23,015 bases of DNA from NCBI GenBank assembly GCA_964545715.1, contig CAZJHX010000168.1:1-23015 (forward strand). The letters are read 5' to 3'. Shown piece by piece: positions 14,899-22,477 of the stretch. The first letter of the stretch is position 1, and each line of letters starts with the position of its first letter. The notes beneath the pieces were generated by a model. The model had not been told where the DNA came from, did not search any database, and saw only the letters and a list, made by a program, of their open reading frames with translations. The stretch is from CAZJHX01 sp964545715 (GTDB lineage Bacteria > Myxococcota_A > UBA9042 > GCA-2863065). The translations under genes were made by a program, and so were the position numbers.

Positions 14899-15924
14899 AT
14901 GAAGAGCATCCTCATCACAGGGGGCGCCGGCTACGTCGGCAGCCAATCGGTCCTGCACTTCCAATCGCTGGGTTGGCGGACGATCGTGCTCGACAACTTC
15001 GCCACCGGGCACCGCGACTTCGGCGCCATCTCGGACCGCCTGGTCGTCGGTGACGTTCGCGACCGCGACACGGTGCGGGCCATCCTGACCAGCCAGAAGG
15101 TCGACGGCATCCTGCACTGTGCGGCACGCAGCATCGTCAAAGAGTCGATGGCGCGCCCCCTGGACTATCTGGAAGAGAACATCGGCGGCGGCATCGCCCT
15201 GATTCGCGAGGCGGTAGAGGCCGGCGGCGTGCCGATCGTCTTCAGCTCGTCGGCCTCGGTATACGGCGAGCCGAAGCGCATCCCGGTGCACGAGGATGAC
15301 CCCAAGGCGCCCGTCAACGCGTACGGCTTTACCAAGATGGCCATCGAGGACGCGCTGCGGTGGACCAGCCACGCCAGCGGCCTGCGGTCGGTTGCGCTGC
15401 GCTACTTCAACGCGTGCGGGGCGGATCCCCAGGCGCGCACCGGCGAGCGGCACGACCCCGAGACGCACCTGATCCCCAACACCATCCTGGCCGCGCTTCA
15501 GGGTGAGCAGCGGACCTTCCGCATCTTCGGCCGGGATTACGATACGCGCGACGGCACCGCCCTGCGCGACTACACGCACACGCTGGACATCGCACGCGCT
15601 CACGAGAAGGCCTTCCGCTATCTGTGGGACGGCGGCGAGACCACCGCCCTCAACGTCGGCACCGGCCACGGCGCAACCGTGCGCGAGATCGTCCGGGCCG
15701 CCAGCGAAGCCCTGGACGTCGAGATCCCCTTCGAGTACGCGGCGCCGCGTCCCGGCGACCCCAGCGTCCTGCTCGCGGACGCGACCCGCGCTCGTGAGGT
15801 GCTCGGCTGGGCGGCTGAGTACTCCGATATCACGACGGTCCTGCAGCACGCTGTGGCGTGGCACCGAAAGGAGCTTCTCAGCAGGGCCGCCGGCGCCGTG
15901 CGCTTCATCCCGCCGGCCAACTGA
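14899..15924 (+). CDS. galE: UDP-glucose 4-epimerase
   Basis: The 341-residue short-chain dehydrogenase-type enzyme should interconvert UDP-glucose and UDP-galactose (or the N-acetyl forms) with bound NAD. The Rossmann start is ITGGAGYVGS (GxxGxxG). Catalytic residues are present: Ser118 in FSSSASVYG, and Tyr142/Lys146 in NAYGFTK. GalE hallmarks are LRYFNACGADP and DGTALRDYTHTLDIA. Other NDP-sugar epimerases of the family remain possible. GGGAG at 14888-14892 gives a proper ribosome site. The gene lies 18 bases after the first glycosyltransferase and 13 before the second, so it probably supplies the donor sugar to one of them. Confidence 0.93.
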   Translation: MKSILITGGAGYVGSQSVLHFQSLGWRTIVLDNFATGHRDFGAISDRLVVGDVRDRDTVRAILTSQKVDGILHCAARSIVKESMARPLDYLEENIGGGIALIREAVEAGGVPIVFSSSASVYGEPKRIPVHEDDPKAPVNAYGFTKMAIEDALRWTSHASGLRSVALRYFNACGADPQARTGERHDPETHLIPNTILAALQGEQRTFRIFGRDYDTRDGTALRDYTHTLDIARAHEKAFRYLWDGGETTALNVGTGHGATVREIVRAASEALDVEIPFEYAAPRPGDPSVLLADATRAREVLGWAAEYSDITTVLQHAVAWHRKELLSRAAGAVRFIPPAN

Positions 15925-15937
15925 GCCAGGCAGGCGC

Positions 15938-17056
15938 ATGAGCCGCATCGCCATCGTCACAAACATGCCGACAGGCAATCAATCGGAGCTCTTTGGCGCC
16001 CTCGCTCGCCGAAGCGACTGCGACGCCCACGTGCTGTTTCTGCGGCGCATGACGCCGGGCCGGCAGTGGACCCGCTTTCGGGAAAACAACTACCCGCACA
16101 CCTTCGTGCGCGAGCTGCGCGTGCATCAGCACTTCTATCTGAACGCCGGGTTCTTCGCTGCGCTGCGACGCATCGATCCCCAGCTCATCGTCATCTGCCA
16201 GTACGCCGGCATCAGCATGCAGCTGGCCATGTACTACGCTCGGTTGCGCGGTATCCCGTGGGTGTTCTGGAGCGAGCGCCCGGGCGTCGAGCACTCCGAG
16301 TTGAAGATCTTCGAGAGCGACTCGGTGCGGCAGTTCTTTCGGTCTATCGCCATGTACCCCGTCCGCTCCTGGCCCAGCGCGGTGTGGGCGATCGGCTCGC
16401 GAGCGCAAGCGGACTATCAGGCGCAGTGCGCGGCGCCGTGCCACAACCTGCCGTACTACTCCGATCTCTCCGACCTGCTCGCCATCCCGCGAGAGCGCCG
16501 TCGCCCGGGCGCGGTCCGCTTTCTCTACTCGGGCAAACACAACCAGCGAAAGGGCGTGGACCTGATCACGCGGGTCATCGATCGCATGGCGGCCGCCGGC
16601 GCCGAGTTCAGCATCTCCTTCATGGGCGACGGCCCGCTGAAGAGCGCAGTCCTGGACCTGCAGCGCCGCTACCCTGAGATCGTTGACCACGTCGGCTTCA
16701 AAGAGATGGACGAGGTCGGCGGCGTGCTGGCAGCCCATGACGTGTTGCTGGCGCCGTCACGCTACGACGGCTGGGGGCTGGTCGTGCCGGAGGCGCTGGC
16801 CGCAGGCATGCCGGTTATCTCGACCGACGCCACCGGCTCGGCCATCGACATGATCGTGGACGACCACAACGGCCTGTTGATCAAGAGCGGCTCGGCCGAG
16901 GCGATCGAGCGGGCCGTCCGTCGTATGATCACGGCCAAGAAGCGGCTGCCCGAGCTGCGACGAAACGCTCGCAAGAGCGTGGAACCGTACCAGCACACAG
17001 TTGGCGCAGAGCGCATCGCTACGCTCGCCCGCCGAGCGCTCGAAAACGCGGCGTGA
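15938..17056 (+). CDS. Glycosyltransferase, GT4 type (group 1), Asp-x7-Glu variant
   Basis: I start at ATG 15938 (372 residues, MSRIAIVTNMPTGNQ), where the Rossmann-like N-terminus begins; the frame is open further upstream but there it overlaps galE. The first domain ends near 180; the second begins with RFLYSGKHNQRKGVDLI, has FMGDGP and the catalytic region PSRYDGWGLVVPEALAAGMPVI. Here Asp277 stands in place of the usual first Glu of the E-x7-E motif (Glu285 is kept); this YDGWG form is familiar in a subgroup of GT4 enzymes, so it is probably active. It likely adds a sugar in the same pathway as the two genes before it. No terminator is obvious after it. Confidence 0.9.
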   Translation: MSRIAIVTNMPTGNQSELFGALARRSDCDAHVLFLRRMTPGRQWTRFRENNYPHTFVRELRVHQHFYLNAGFFAALRRIDPQLIVICQYAGISMQLAMYYARLRGIPWVFWSERPGVEHSELKIFESDSVRQFFRSIAMYPVRSWPSAVWAIGSRAQADYQAQCAAPCHNLPYYSDLSDLLAIPRERRRPGAVRFLYSGKHNQRKGVDLITRVIDRMAAAGAEFSISFMGDGPLKSAVLDLQRRYPEIVDHVGFKEMDEVGGVLAAHDVLLAPSRYDGWGLVVPEALAAGMPVISTDATGSAIDMIVDDHNGLLIKSGSAEAIERAVRRMITAKKRLPELRRNARKSVEPYQHTVGAERIATLARRALENAA

Positions 17057-17076
17057 GTCCACGCTCCAAATACCCC

Positions 17077-17105
17077 TTGACATAAACTTTACATCGTAAA
17101 ACAAT
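17077..17105 (+). promoter_or_regulatory. Sigma70-type promoter for the EGF-repeat lipoprotein
   Basis: A perfect TTGACA (17077-17082), 17 bases, then AACAAT (17100-17105, four of six consensus bases), inside a clearly A+T-rich island between two G+C-rich genes. A start near 17112 would be followed at once by the strong ribosome site GAGGGAGGT (17114-17122), 5 bases before the ATG. It suggests separate and strong expression from the glycan cassette. Confidence 0.65.
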
Positions 17106-17126
17106 AGACCCACGAGGGAGGTCTAG

Positions 17127-18821
17127 ATGAAAGCGATGTGGCTTATCGCTGTGGCTGCGGCCATGGCATGCGTGGCCGGGTGTGTCTCTGAGGAGTCCAA
17201 CCCGAGCGCCGATGCGATGCTGGGAGGCGCCGCCGGCGCGTTGGAGGAGGTCGTCTGCGAGCCCGGCGAGCGCAAGTACTGCAATCACCAGGGCACGTGC
17301 AACGCGGCCGGGACCGCGTGCGTGTGCGACAAGCCGAAGCACAACGACCCCGCCGAGCTTTGCGCGATGTGGCACCCATTTCTGCTGGAGCCGGGCCAAT
17401 ACTGCTCCCCCGGTGACCGGACCATGTGCAATCACCAGGGCACATGCGACGCCACCGGCCAGCTCTGTGTCTGTGACAACCCGATCAACAACAAGTCCGA
17501 AGAGCACTGCGCCAAATGGCACCCGGCCGGGGTCCCCGAGGGCGGCGTCTGCATGCCCGGCGACCGCGGTTACTGCTTCGGGCGCGGCGACTGCGATGAC
17601 ACGGGCATGGTCTGCGAGTGTGACGATCCCAAGCACTTCAAGTCCGAAGAGCGCTGCGAGATCAAGCACGACGTGATCGTGCCCGAGGGCCTCTTCTGCA
17701 AGCCCGGTGATCGCTACGGCTGCTCTCTGCACGGCCGGTGCAACAAGTTCGGGACGGCATGCAACTGCGACAACGACTGGTGGCAGGGCCCCACGTGCGA
17801 CACGCGGCTGGACCAGTGCCCGGGCTACGGTCTGCAACCCGACTTCACGTTCAACCGGAATCCATGCTCCGGAAACGGAACGTGCATCGCGCCCGACACC
17901 TGCGAGTGCGACCCCGGCTACTCAGGCGACAACTGCGAGATCGACTGCATCGAGACGCTGGGCGGGCACGAGGTCTGCGACGGTCTGGATAACAACTGCA
18001 ACGGAGAGGTGGACGAGCTCTGCGCCCCGATGCAGGCCCCACAATCGTCGCTGTTCCGGTGCAACAACTCAGCGCTGGGACCCATCGCTGCGACCGACTC
18101 GGGGCTCGTGCACATATTGGCGCGACGCACTCACACGACGGTCTTCAGCTACAACGCGACAGGCGGGCAAATCGCGCGCCGCCGGGTCCAGCTGCGCACC
18201 CCGACCATCGAACGAGCACCCAACGGGGACATCCTGATCGCCGGCTATCGCGGCGCCGGCGTCTGGGTCCAACGCCTGGACCCGACCGACCTGACGGTAA
18301 AGACCGCTATAAAGACGCCGTCCACCTATACGGCGTCGGTAGCGGCGGACGCCGATGGAGCCATCCTCATCGGTGATTTCAGCCGGCGCAACATCCATCG
18401 CGTCCTCGGCGGAACGACTCGAACGCAGCGGCAACATTTTGGCACGACCCTGGCCTACTCAGAGGTGCAGCTCAGTTCAAATACGCTCAACATCGCAGTT
18501 CAGAGTCGCATCGTTCGATCCAACGCCACGACGCTGACACCAACAGGCGTGATAGCGCTCCAAGGGACCGCAGAGGGGCTCACGCTGGACTCCGACGGCC
18601 GCATCTACGTTCTGGAGCACCGCAACACCAGCCCGCCTGACCGGATCATTCGTTATGATGCGGACGGAACAGGCCGCACCGTGCTGTACCAGAGCACCTT
18701 CATCCTGCGCGATCAGATCGAGTACGACCCGTCCGATGACAGCCTGATCGTCGGCGACTGGGGGGCGAACACGCATCACGGCTGTAGTTATCGGGCGATC
18801 GTGCGCGTGCCCGTCAACTGA
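17127..18821 (+). CDS. EGF-repeat lipoprotein with MopE-type motif and propeller-like C-terminus
   Basis: The 564-residue protein carries a lipoprotein signal with lipobox VAGC (Cys19, then Val). Four EGF-like units of six Cys start at Cys44, 93, 142 and 191, an exact 49-residue period, with spacing C-x7-C-x5-C-x6-C-x-C and a final Cys (x11 in units 1-3, x9 in unit 4). The first two close with the unusual C-A-x-W-H-P. A fifth, more classical EGF unit spans about 247-270 (CSGNGTC, CECDPGYSGDNC). A MopE-type motif follows at 284-299 (CDGLDNNCNGEVDELC). Residues about 310-564 form repeated strands with NHL-like phrases (LDSDGRIYVLEHRN). I infer a disulfide-rich surface protein, probably adhesive or ligand binding. 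Its stop codon directly abuts that of the convergent 1174-residue gene. Confidence 0.87.
   Translation: MKAMWLIAVAAAMACVAGCVSEESNPSADAMLGGAAGALEEVVCEPGERKYCNHQGTCNAAGTACVCDKPKHNDPAELCAMWHPFLLEPGQYCSPGDRTMCNHQGTCDATGQLCVCDNPINNKSEEHCAKWHPAGVPEGGVCMPGDRGYCFGRGDCDDTGMVCECDDPKHFKSEERCEIKHDVIVPEGLFCKPGDRYGCSLHGRCNKFGTACNCDNDWWQGPTCDTRLDQCPGYGLQPDFTFNRNPCSGNGTCIAPDTCECDPGYSGDNCEIDCIETLGGHEVCDGLDNNCNGEVDELCAPMQAPQSSLFRCNNSALGPIAATDSGLVHILARRTHTTVFSYNATGGQIARRRVQLRTPTIERAPNGDILIAGYRGAGVWVQRLDPTDLTVKTAIKTPSTYTASVAADADGAILIGDFSRRNIHRVLGGTTRTQRQHFGTTLAYSEVQLSSNTLNIAVQSRIVRSNATTLTPTGVIALQGTAEGLTLDSDGRIYVLEHRNTSPPDRIIRYDADGTGRTVLYQSTFILRDQIEYDPSDDSLIVGDWGANTHHGCSYRAIVRVPVN
17256..17936 (+). repeat. Five EGF-like repeats
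   Basis: Coding repeats; the first four have an exact 147-bp (49-codon) period, the fifth is shorter and more divergent. See the gene entry for cysteine positions. Confidence 0.8.
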
Positions 18822-21800
18822 TCACTCGGCCGGGCAGGCCTCGGTGATGTCGTCGCAGCAGTCACCGTTTTCGACGCAGAGATCGTCGCACCAGCAGCCG
18901 CCGGGCGCCTCTTCACCGCAGCGCTCCCAGCAGGAGCTGTCGTCCGCCTCGCCACAGCTCGCGCCCGTCGGCCCGAACGGGTCCGAGCACTTCTGACCGG
19001 CGCCGCACGTCTCCAGCTGCACCCAGCAGTCCAGACCACCGACCTCCTGGCAGTCGTACGGCTGGTTGCCTTCGCACTTTGAGCCGCTGAAGAGACCGCA
19101 CTCACCCAGCGGGTTGCCCAGCGACTCGCAGGTCTCCTCGGACGTGTCCAGCTGACAGTGGGCCCCGGTCGGTCCGAGCGGGTCGACGCAGACCTCGTTC
19201 TCCGCGCAGGTCGCGGTCTGAATCCAGCAGCTGACTACGCCCTTGTCCTGGCACTCGTACGGCTGGCCGTTCTCCTTGCACTCGCTGCCGCTGAACAGCC
19301 CGCACTCGCCATCGTTGAAGCCCAGGTCCGCGCACGTCGTCCCGCCGCACTTCTCTTCTTTGTCCGCGCAGCAGTCGCCGTTGTTCTCGCAGTTGCCGTC
19401 ACACCAGCAGCCGCCCGCCGCCTGGCCACCGCAGTTGCCCTCACAGCTGTTGATCGGTGAGCCGTCGTCGATCTCGCACTTGGCGTCCGCCGGCCCGAAC
19501 GGATCGACGCACTTCTCACCCTCGACGCACTCCGCCGACTGCACCCAGCAGTTCAGGCTGCCCTGGGCCGTGCACGCATACGGCTGGTTGTTGTCGCATT
19601 TCGTGCCGCTGAAGAGCCCACACGCGCCCAGCGAGAAGCCGAGCGCCTCGCACGTCACCTCTCCACACGCCGACACCTTGTCGGGGCAGCAGTCGCCGTT
19701 CTGGTCGCATTGATCGTCACACCAGCAGCCGCCGGGGGCCTTGCCGCCGCACGCGCCCTCGCAGCTGTTGACCGGGTTGCCCGGATCCGTGATGCACGCC
19801 GCGCCCGCCGGCCCAAACGGGTCGTCGCAGATCTGGCCCTCGCCACAAATCTCAGACTGCACCCAGCAGGTCAGCGAGCCCTTCTCCTGGCACGCGTACG
19901 GCTGGCCGCCCTCGCATTTGCTGCCGTCAAAGAAGCCGCACGAGCCCAGCTCAAAGCCCAGCGCCTCGCAGGTGACCTCGCCGCATTTCTCGACCTTGTC
20001 CGGGCAGCAGTCGCCGTTCTGGTCGCACTTGATGTCGCACCAGCAGCCGCTCGGCGCCTGACCGTCACACAGCCCCTCGCAGCTGTTGTCCGCGTTGCCG
20101 GGATCGGCCTCGCAGTGCGCGCCTGTCGGCCCCAGCGGGTCCTCGCAGATCTCCGTCGCGTCACAGACATCGGTCTGCACCCAGCACTTCAAGCTGCCCT
20201 GGTTCTGGCACTCGTACGGCTGGTTCTCCTCGCACTTGCTGCCGTTGAAGATGCCCACGCAGTTGCCCAGCGCGTGACCGAGATCCTCGCACGTCGTCTC
20301 ACCGCATGCCGTCGCCTTGTCGGCGCAGCAGTCACCGCTCTGATCGCACAAGTCGTCGCACCAGCAGCCGCCCGGCGCCTGGCCGTCGCAGTTGTCCACG
20401 CAGCTGTTCAGCGGGTTGTTGGGATCCGCCTCGCAGTGCGCGCCGATGAAGCCGAGCGGATCGACGCAGATCTGCGTCGGCGAGCAGCTGTCGGACTGCA
20501 CCCAGCAGGTCAGCCCCACCGTCTCCAGCGACGTGCACTCAAACGGCTGCCCGTCAGCACACTTGGACCCGCTGAATAAGCCAAAGCACGATCCCTGCGC
20601 GTGACCCAGCTTCTCGCACGTGGTCTCACCGCACGCCTCCGCCTTGTCCTGGCAGCAGTCGTCGCTCTCCTCGCAGGAGTCGTCGCACCAGCACCCGGTC
20701 TCGGCCTGCTGGCCGCAGATACCCGCGCAGCTGGCGTTGCCCACCGGCTGATCGGCTCCACACTCGGCCTCTTTGTCGGTGCAGCAGTCACCAAAGCCGG
20801 CGCAGTTGTCGTCGCACCAGCACCCCTGGGGAGTCTGCTCGCCACACAGCCCGGCGCAGCTCCCCTCGGCGGGCGGCGGCGGCGTACCGCACTTCTCGTC
20901 CTTGTCGGCGCAGCAGTCCTCGTTCAGCGCGCACAGATCGTCACACCAACAGCCCTGCGGTGTCTGCTCACCGCACAAGCCCTCGCAGCTGCCCTCGATC
21001 AGGTCCGGCGGCGTCCCGCAGGCCTCTTCTTTGTCCGCACAGCAGGTCGCCTCGGCCTCGCAGCCGTCCACGCACGAGCACCCGGCCGGGGCCTCCTCAC
21101 CACAGCGGTCTACGCAGCTGTCCGGCGGCGCACCACAGCTGGCCACCTTGTCCTCGCAGCAGTTGTCGTTGGCGTGACACTCGGCGTTGCACCAGCAGCC
21201 ACTCTCGGCCTGCTGCCCACAGATGCCCTGACAGCTGGCGTTGGGCTCGGGCGGCGGCGGCTCGAACTCGCCGCAATGCAGCTCTTTGTCGCCACAGCAG
21301 TTGTCGTTGGCGTGGCAGTCGTTGTTGCACCAGCAGCCACTCTCAGCCTGCTGCCCGCAAATGCCCAGACAGCTGTTGTTGTCCGGCTCCGGCGGCGGCT
21401 CAAAGTCGCCACAGAAGAGCACCTTGTCCTCGCAGCAGTTGTTGTTGGCGTGGCAGCCGTTGTCGCACCAGCATCCGGCCGGCGAGATGCCTCCACAGAA
21501 GCCCTTGCACTGATCGGCCGGCGGCGGCGGATTGAACTCCCCGCAGAACAACACCTTGTCCTCACAGCAGTTGTTGAACTCGTGACAGCCGTTGTCACAG
21601 AAGCAGCCGCTGGGCGCCTTATCCCCACAGTGCCCTTTGCAGCTGGAGTCCTCCGGACCCGGCGGCGGCTTGAACGGCCCACAGAACAGCTCTTTGTCCT
21701 CGCAGCAGTTCCCGGCGTCATGGCACTCGTTGTTGCACCAGCACCCGGCCGCCGCCTGCTTGCCGCACAGCTCCTTGCAGCTGGCCTCTTCTTCCACCGG

Positions 21801-22346
21801 CGGCGGCTTGAAGTCCCCACAGAAGTGCACCTTGTCACTGCAACACGTGTCGTTTTCGTGACAGCCGTTGTGGCACCAGCAGCCGTCGGGCGACTCCTTG
21901 CCGCAGAAGCCCTCACAGCCGGCCTGGGGCTGTGTCGGCGGCGGCTTGGGCGGCGCGCACCACTGAGCCTTGTCAGCGCAGCAGTTTCCGGCGGCTTCAC
22001 ACGCGTCTTTGCACGAGCACCCGCCCGGCGCGTTGTGACCACACTGGCCCTTGCAGCTCTTGTCGGCGGTCGTCGGCGGCGGCGGCTTGTACTTGCCGCA
22101 GACCGGCTCCTTGTCCGAACAGCAGTCCTTGCGCTCGAAGCAGGCGTTGTCACACCCACAGCCCGCGGGCGCCGTGCCGCCACAGCTCCCTTTGCAGCTG
22201 TCGGCCGGCGTCACCACGGCGTCGCCGCCGGGATTGAACGCATCTCCTGCCGGGCCACCAGGGCCGACCGGGGCCGGATCGTCATCACCACATCCGACAA
22301 TGAGGAACATCGCCGGGACCAGGGTCCACACTAAACGCCTTACCAT
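18822..22346 (-). CDS. Giant Cys-rich lipoprotein: 17 somatomedin-B-like domains plus six 8-Cys modules
   Basis: The 1174-residue product has lipobox IVGC (Cys19, then Gly-Asp-Asp-Asp). From residue 50 it is entirely Cys-rich modules, about 185 Cys by hand count. Seventeen units follow C-x3-C-x7-C-x-C-x3-C-x5-C-C-x6-C, for example GCWCDDLC then GDCCADK. This equals the somatomedin B pattern (PF01033) of vitronectin apart from x7 instead of x9 between Cys 2 and 3, including the CxCDxxC and CCxD signatures. Units 1-11 (to about 538) are joined by short, often Pro-rich linkers. Units 12-16 are each followed by a second module of about 65 residues with eight Cys (LFSGSKC, QPYECQ, CWVQ, DPLGPTGAHC); a sixth copy precedes unit 17 at the C-terminus. 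It should be a long, rigid, acidic stalk on the outer membrane; partners are unknown. Confidence 0.9.
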   Translation of the reverse strand: MVRRLVWTLVPAMFLIVGCGDDDPAPVGPGGPAGDAFNPGGDAVVTPADSCKGSCGGTAPAGCGCDNACFERKDCCSDKEPVCGKYKPPPPTTADKSCKGQCGHNAPGGCSCKDACEAAGNCCADKAQWCAPPKPPPTQPQAGCEGFCGKESPDGCWCHNGCHENDTCCSDKVHFCGDFKPPPVEEEASCKELCGKQAAAGCWCNNECHDAGNCCEDKELFCGPFKPPPGPEDSSCKGHCGDKAPSGCFCDNGCHEFNNCCEDKVLFCGEFNPPPPADQCKGFCGGISPAGCWCDNGCHANNNCCEDKVLFCGDFEPPPEPDNNSCLGICGQQAESGCWCNNDCHANDNCCGDKELHCGEFEPPPPEPNASCQGICGQQAESGCWCNAECHANDNCCEDKVASCGAPPDSCVDRCGEEAPAGCSCVDGCEAEATCCADKEEACGTPPDLIEGSCEGLCGEQTPQGCWCDDLCALNEDCCADKDEKCGTPPPPAEGSCAGLCGEQTPQGCWCDDNCAGFGDCCTDKEAECGADQPVGNASCAGICGQQAETGCWCDDSCEESDDCCQDKAEACGETTCEKLGHAQGSCFGLFSGSKCADGQPFECTSLETVGLTCWVQSDSCSPTQICVDPLGFIGAHCEADPNNPLNSCVDNCDGQAPGGCWCDDLCDQSGDCCADKATACGETTCEDLGHALGNCVGIFNGSKCEENQPYECQNQGSLKCWVQTDVCDATEICEDPLGPTGAHCEADPGNADNSCEGLCDGQAPSGCWCDIKCDQNGDCCPDKVEKCGEVTCEALGFELGSCGFFDGSKCEGGQPYACQEKGSLTCWVQSEICGEGQICDDPFGPAGAACITDPGNPVNSCEGACGGKAPGGCWCDDQCDQNGDCCPDKVSACGEVTCEALGFSLGACGLFSGTKCDNNQPYACTAQGSLNCWVQSAECVEGEKCVDPFGPADAKCEIDDGSPINSCEGNCGGQAAGGCWCDGNCENNGDCCADKEEKCGGTTCADLGFNDGECGLFSGSECKENGQPYECQDKGVVSCWIQTATCAENEVCVDPLGPTGAHCQLDTSEETCESLGNPLGECGLFSGSKCEGNQPYDCQEVGGLDCWVQLETCGAGQKCSDPFGPTGASCGEADDSSCWERCGEEAPGGCWCDDLCVENGDCCDDITEACPAE
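18938..20732 (-). repeat. Alternating array: somatomedin-B-like unit plus second 8-Cys module (units 12-16 and extra module)
   Basis: Five composite coding repeats of about 105-109 codons, then one lone second module. The second module shows eight Cys and an invariant CW(V/I)Q. The final somatomedin-B-like unit 17 lies just outside this array. Confidence 0.85.
20733..22199 (-). repeat. Tandem somatomedin-B-like array, units 1-11
   Basis: Eleven coding repeats of about 39-47 codons. The linkers shift from long PPP-containing ones (units 1-8) to short GTPP types (9-11). Units 7/8 and 10/11 are nearly identical over long stretches, so the array has grown by local duplication. Confidence 0.88.
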
Positions 22347-22477
22347 CGGGCAACTTTATCCGGTTTTGATCCGCATTTCACGTCCCGGTGACACCGTCCT
22401 CGCCTGTATGTGAAGATCACGGCCAACCAATCGTCATAGGAGAGCGGATCAAGCCCGTTCGATAAGGAGAACAAGCC
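22347..22477. promoter_or_regulatory. Divergent regulatory region of the two Cys-rich genes
   Basis: These 131 bases separate the start of the 1174-residue lipoprotein gene (minus) from that of the small Cys-repeat gene (plus). They hold two short palindromes, CGGTGACACCG (22386-22396) and GTGAAGATCAC (22410-22420), 24 bases centre to centre, and an outer pair GATCCGC (22368-22374) / GCGGATC (22444-22450). No consensus promoter is clear. Operators for co-regulation are possible but unproven. Confidence 0.4.

Noticed and set aside
13693..15978. A very long open frame (761 codons) on the minus strand across the glycosyltransferase and galE genes.
   Set aside because: It is antisense to two clearly conserved genes, is Arg/Val/His/Asp-rich without domains, and is explained by the strong G+C bias at third positions.
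18938..22199. Regular DNA periodicity that could suggest CRISPR or a satellite array.
   Set aside because: The units are coding, of uneven length, and conserve cysteines rather than bases; there are no unique spacers between identical repeats.
20601..22334. A 577-codon plus-strand frame opposite the Cys-rich array, with a repetitive Ala/Val/Leu-rich sequence.
   Set aside because: Its repeats mirror the somatomedin-B-like units; it lacks a credible ribosome site and the other strand has the lipoprotein signal and exact Cys spacing.
22410..22420. GTGAAGATCAC as a CRP-type binding site.
   Set aside because: The spacer between GTGA and TCAC is 3 bases instead of the 6 expected for CRP; kept only as a generic palindrome.
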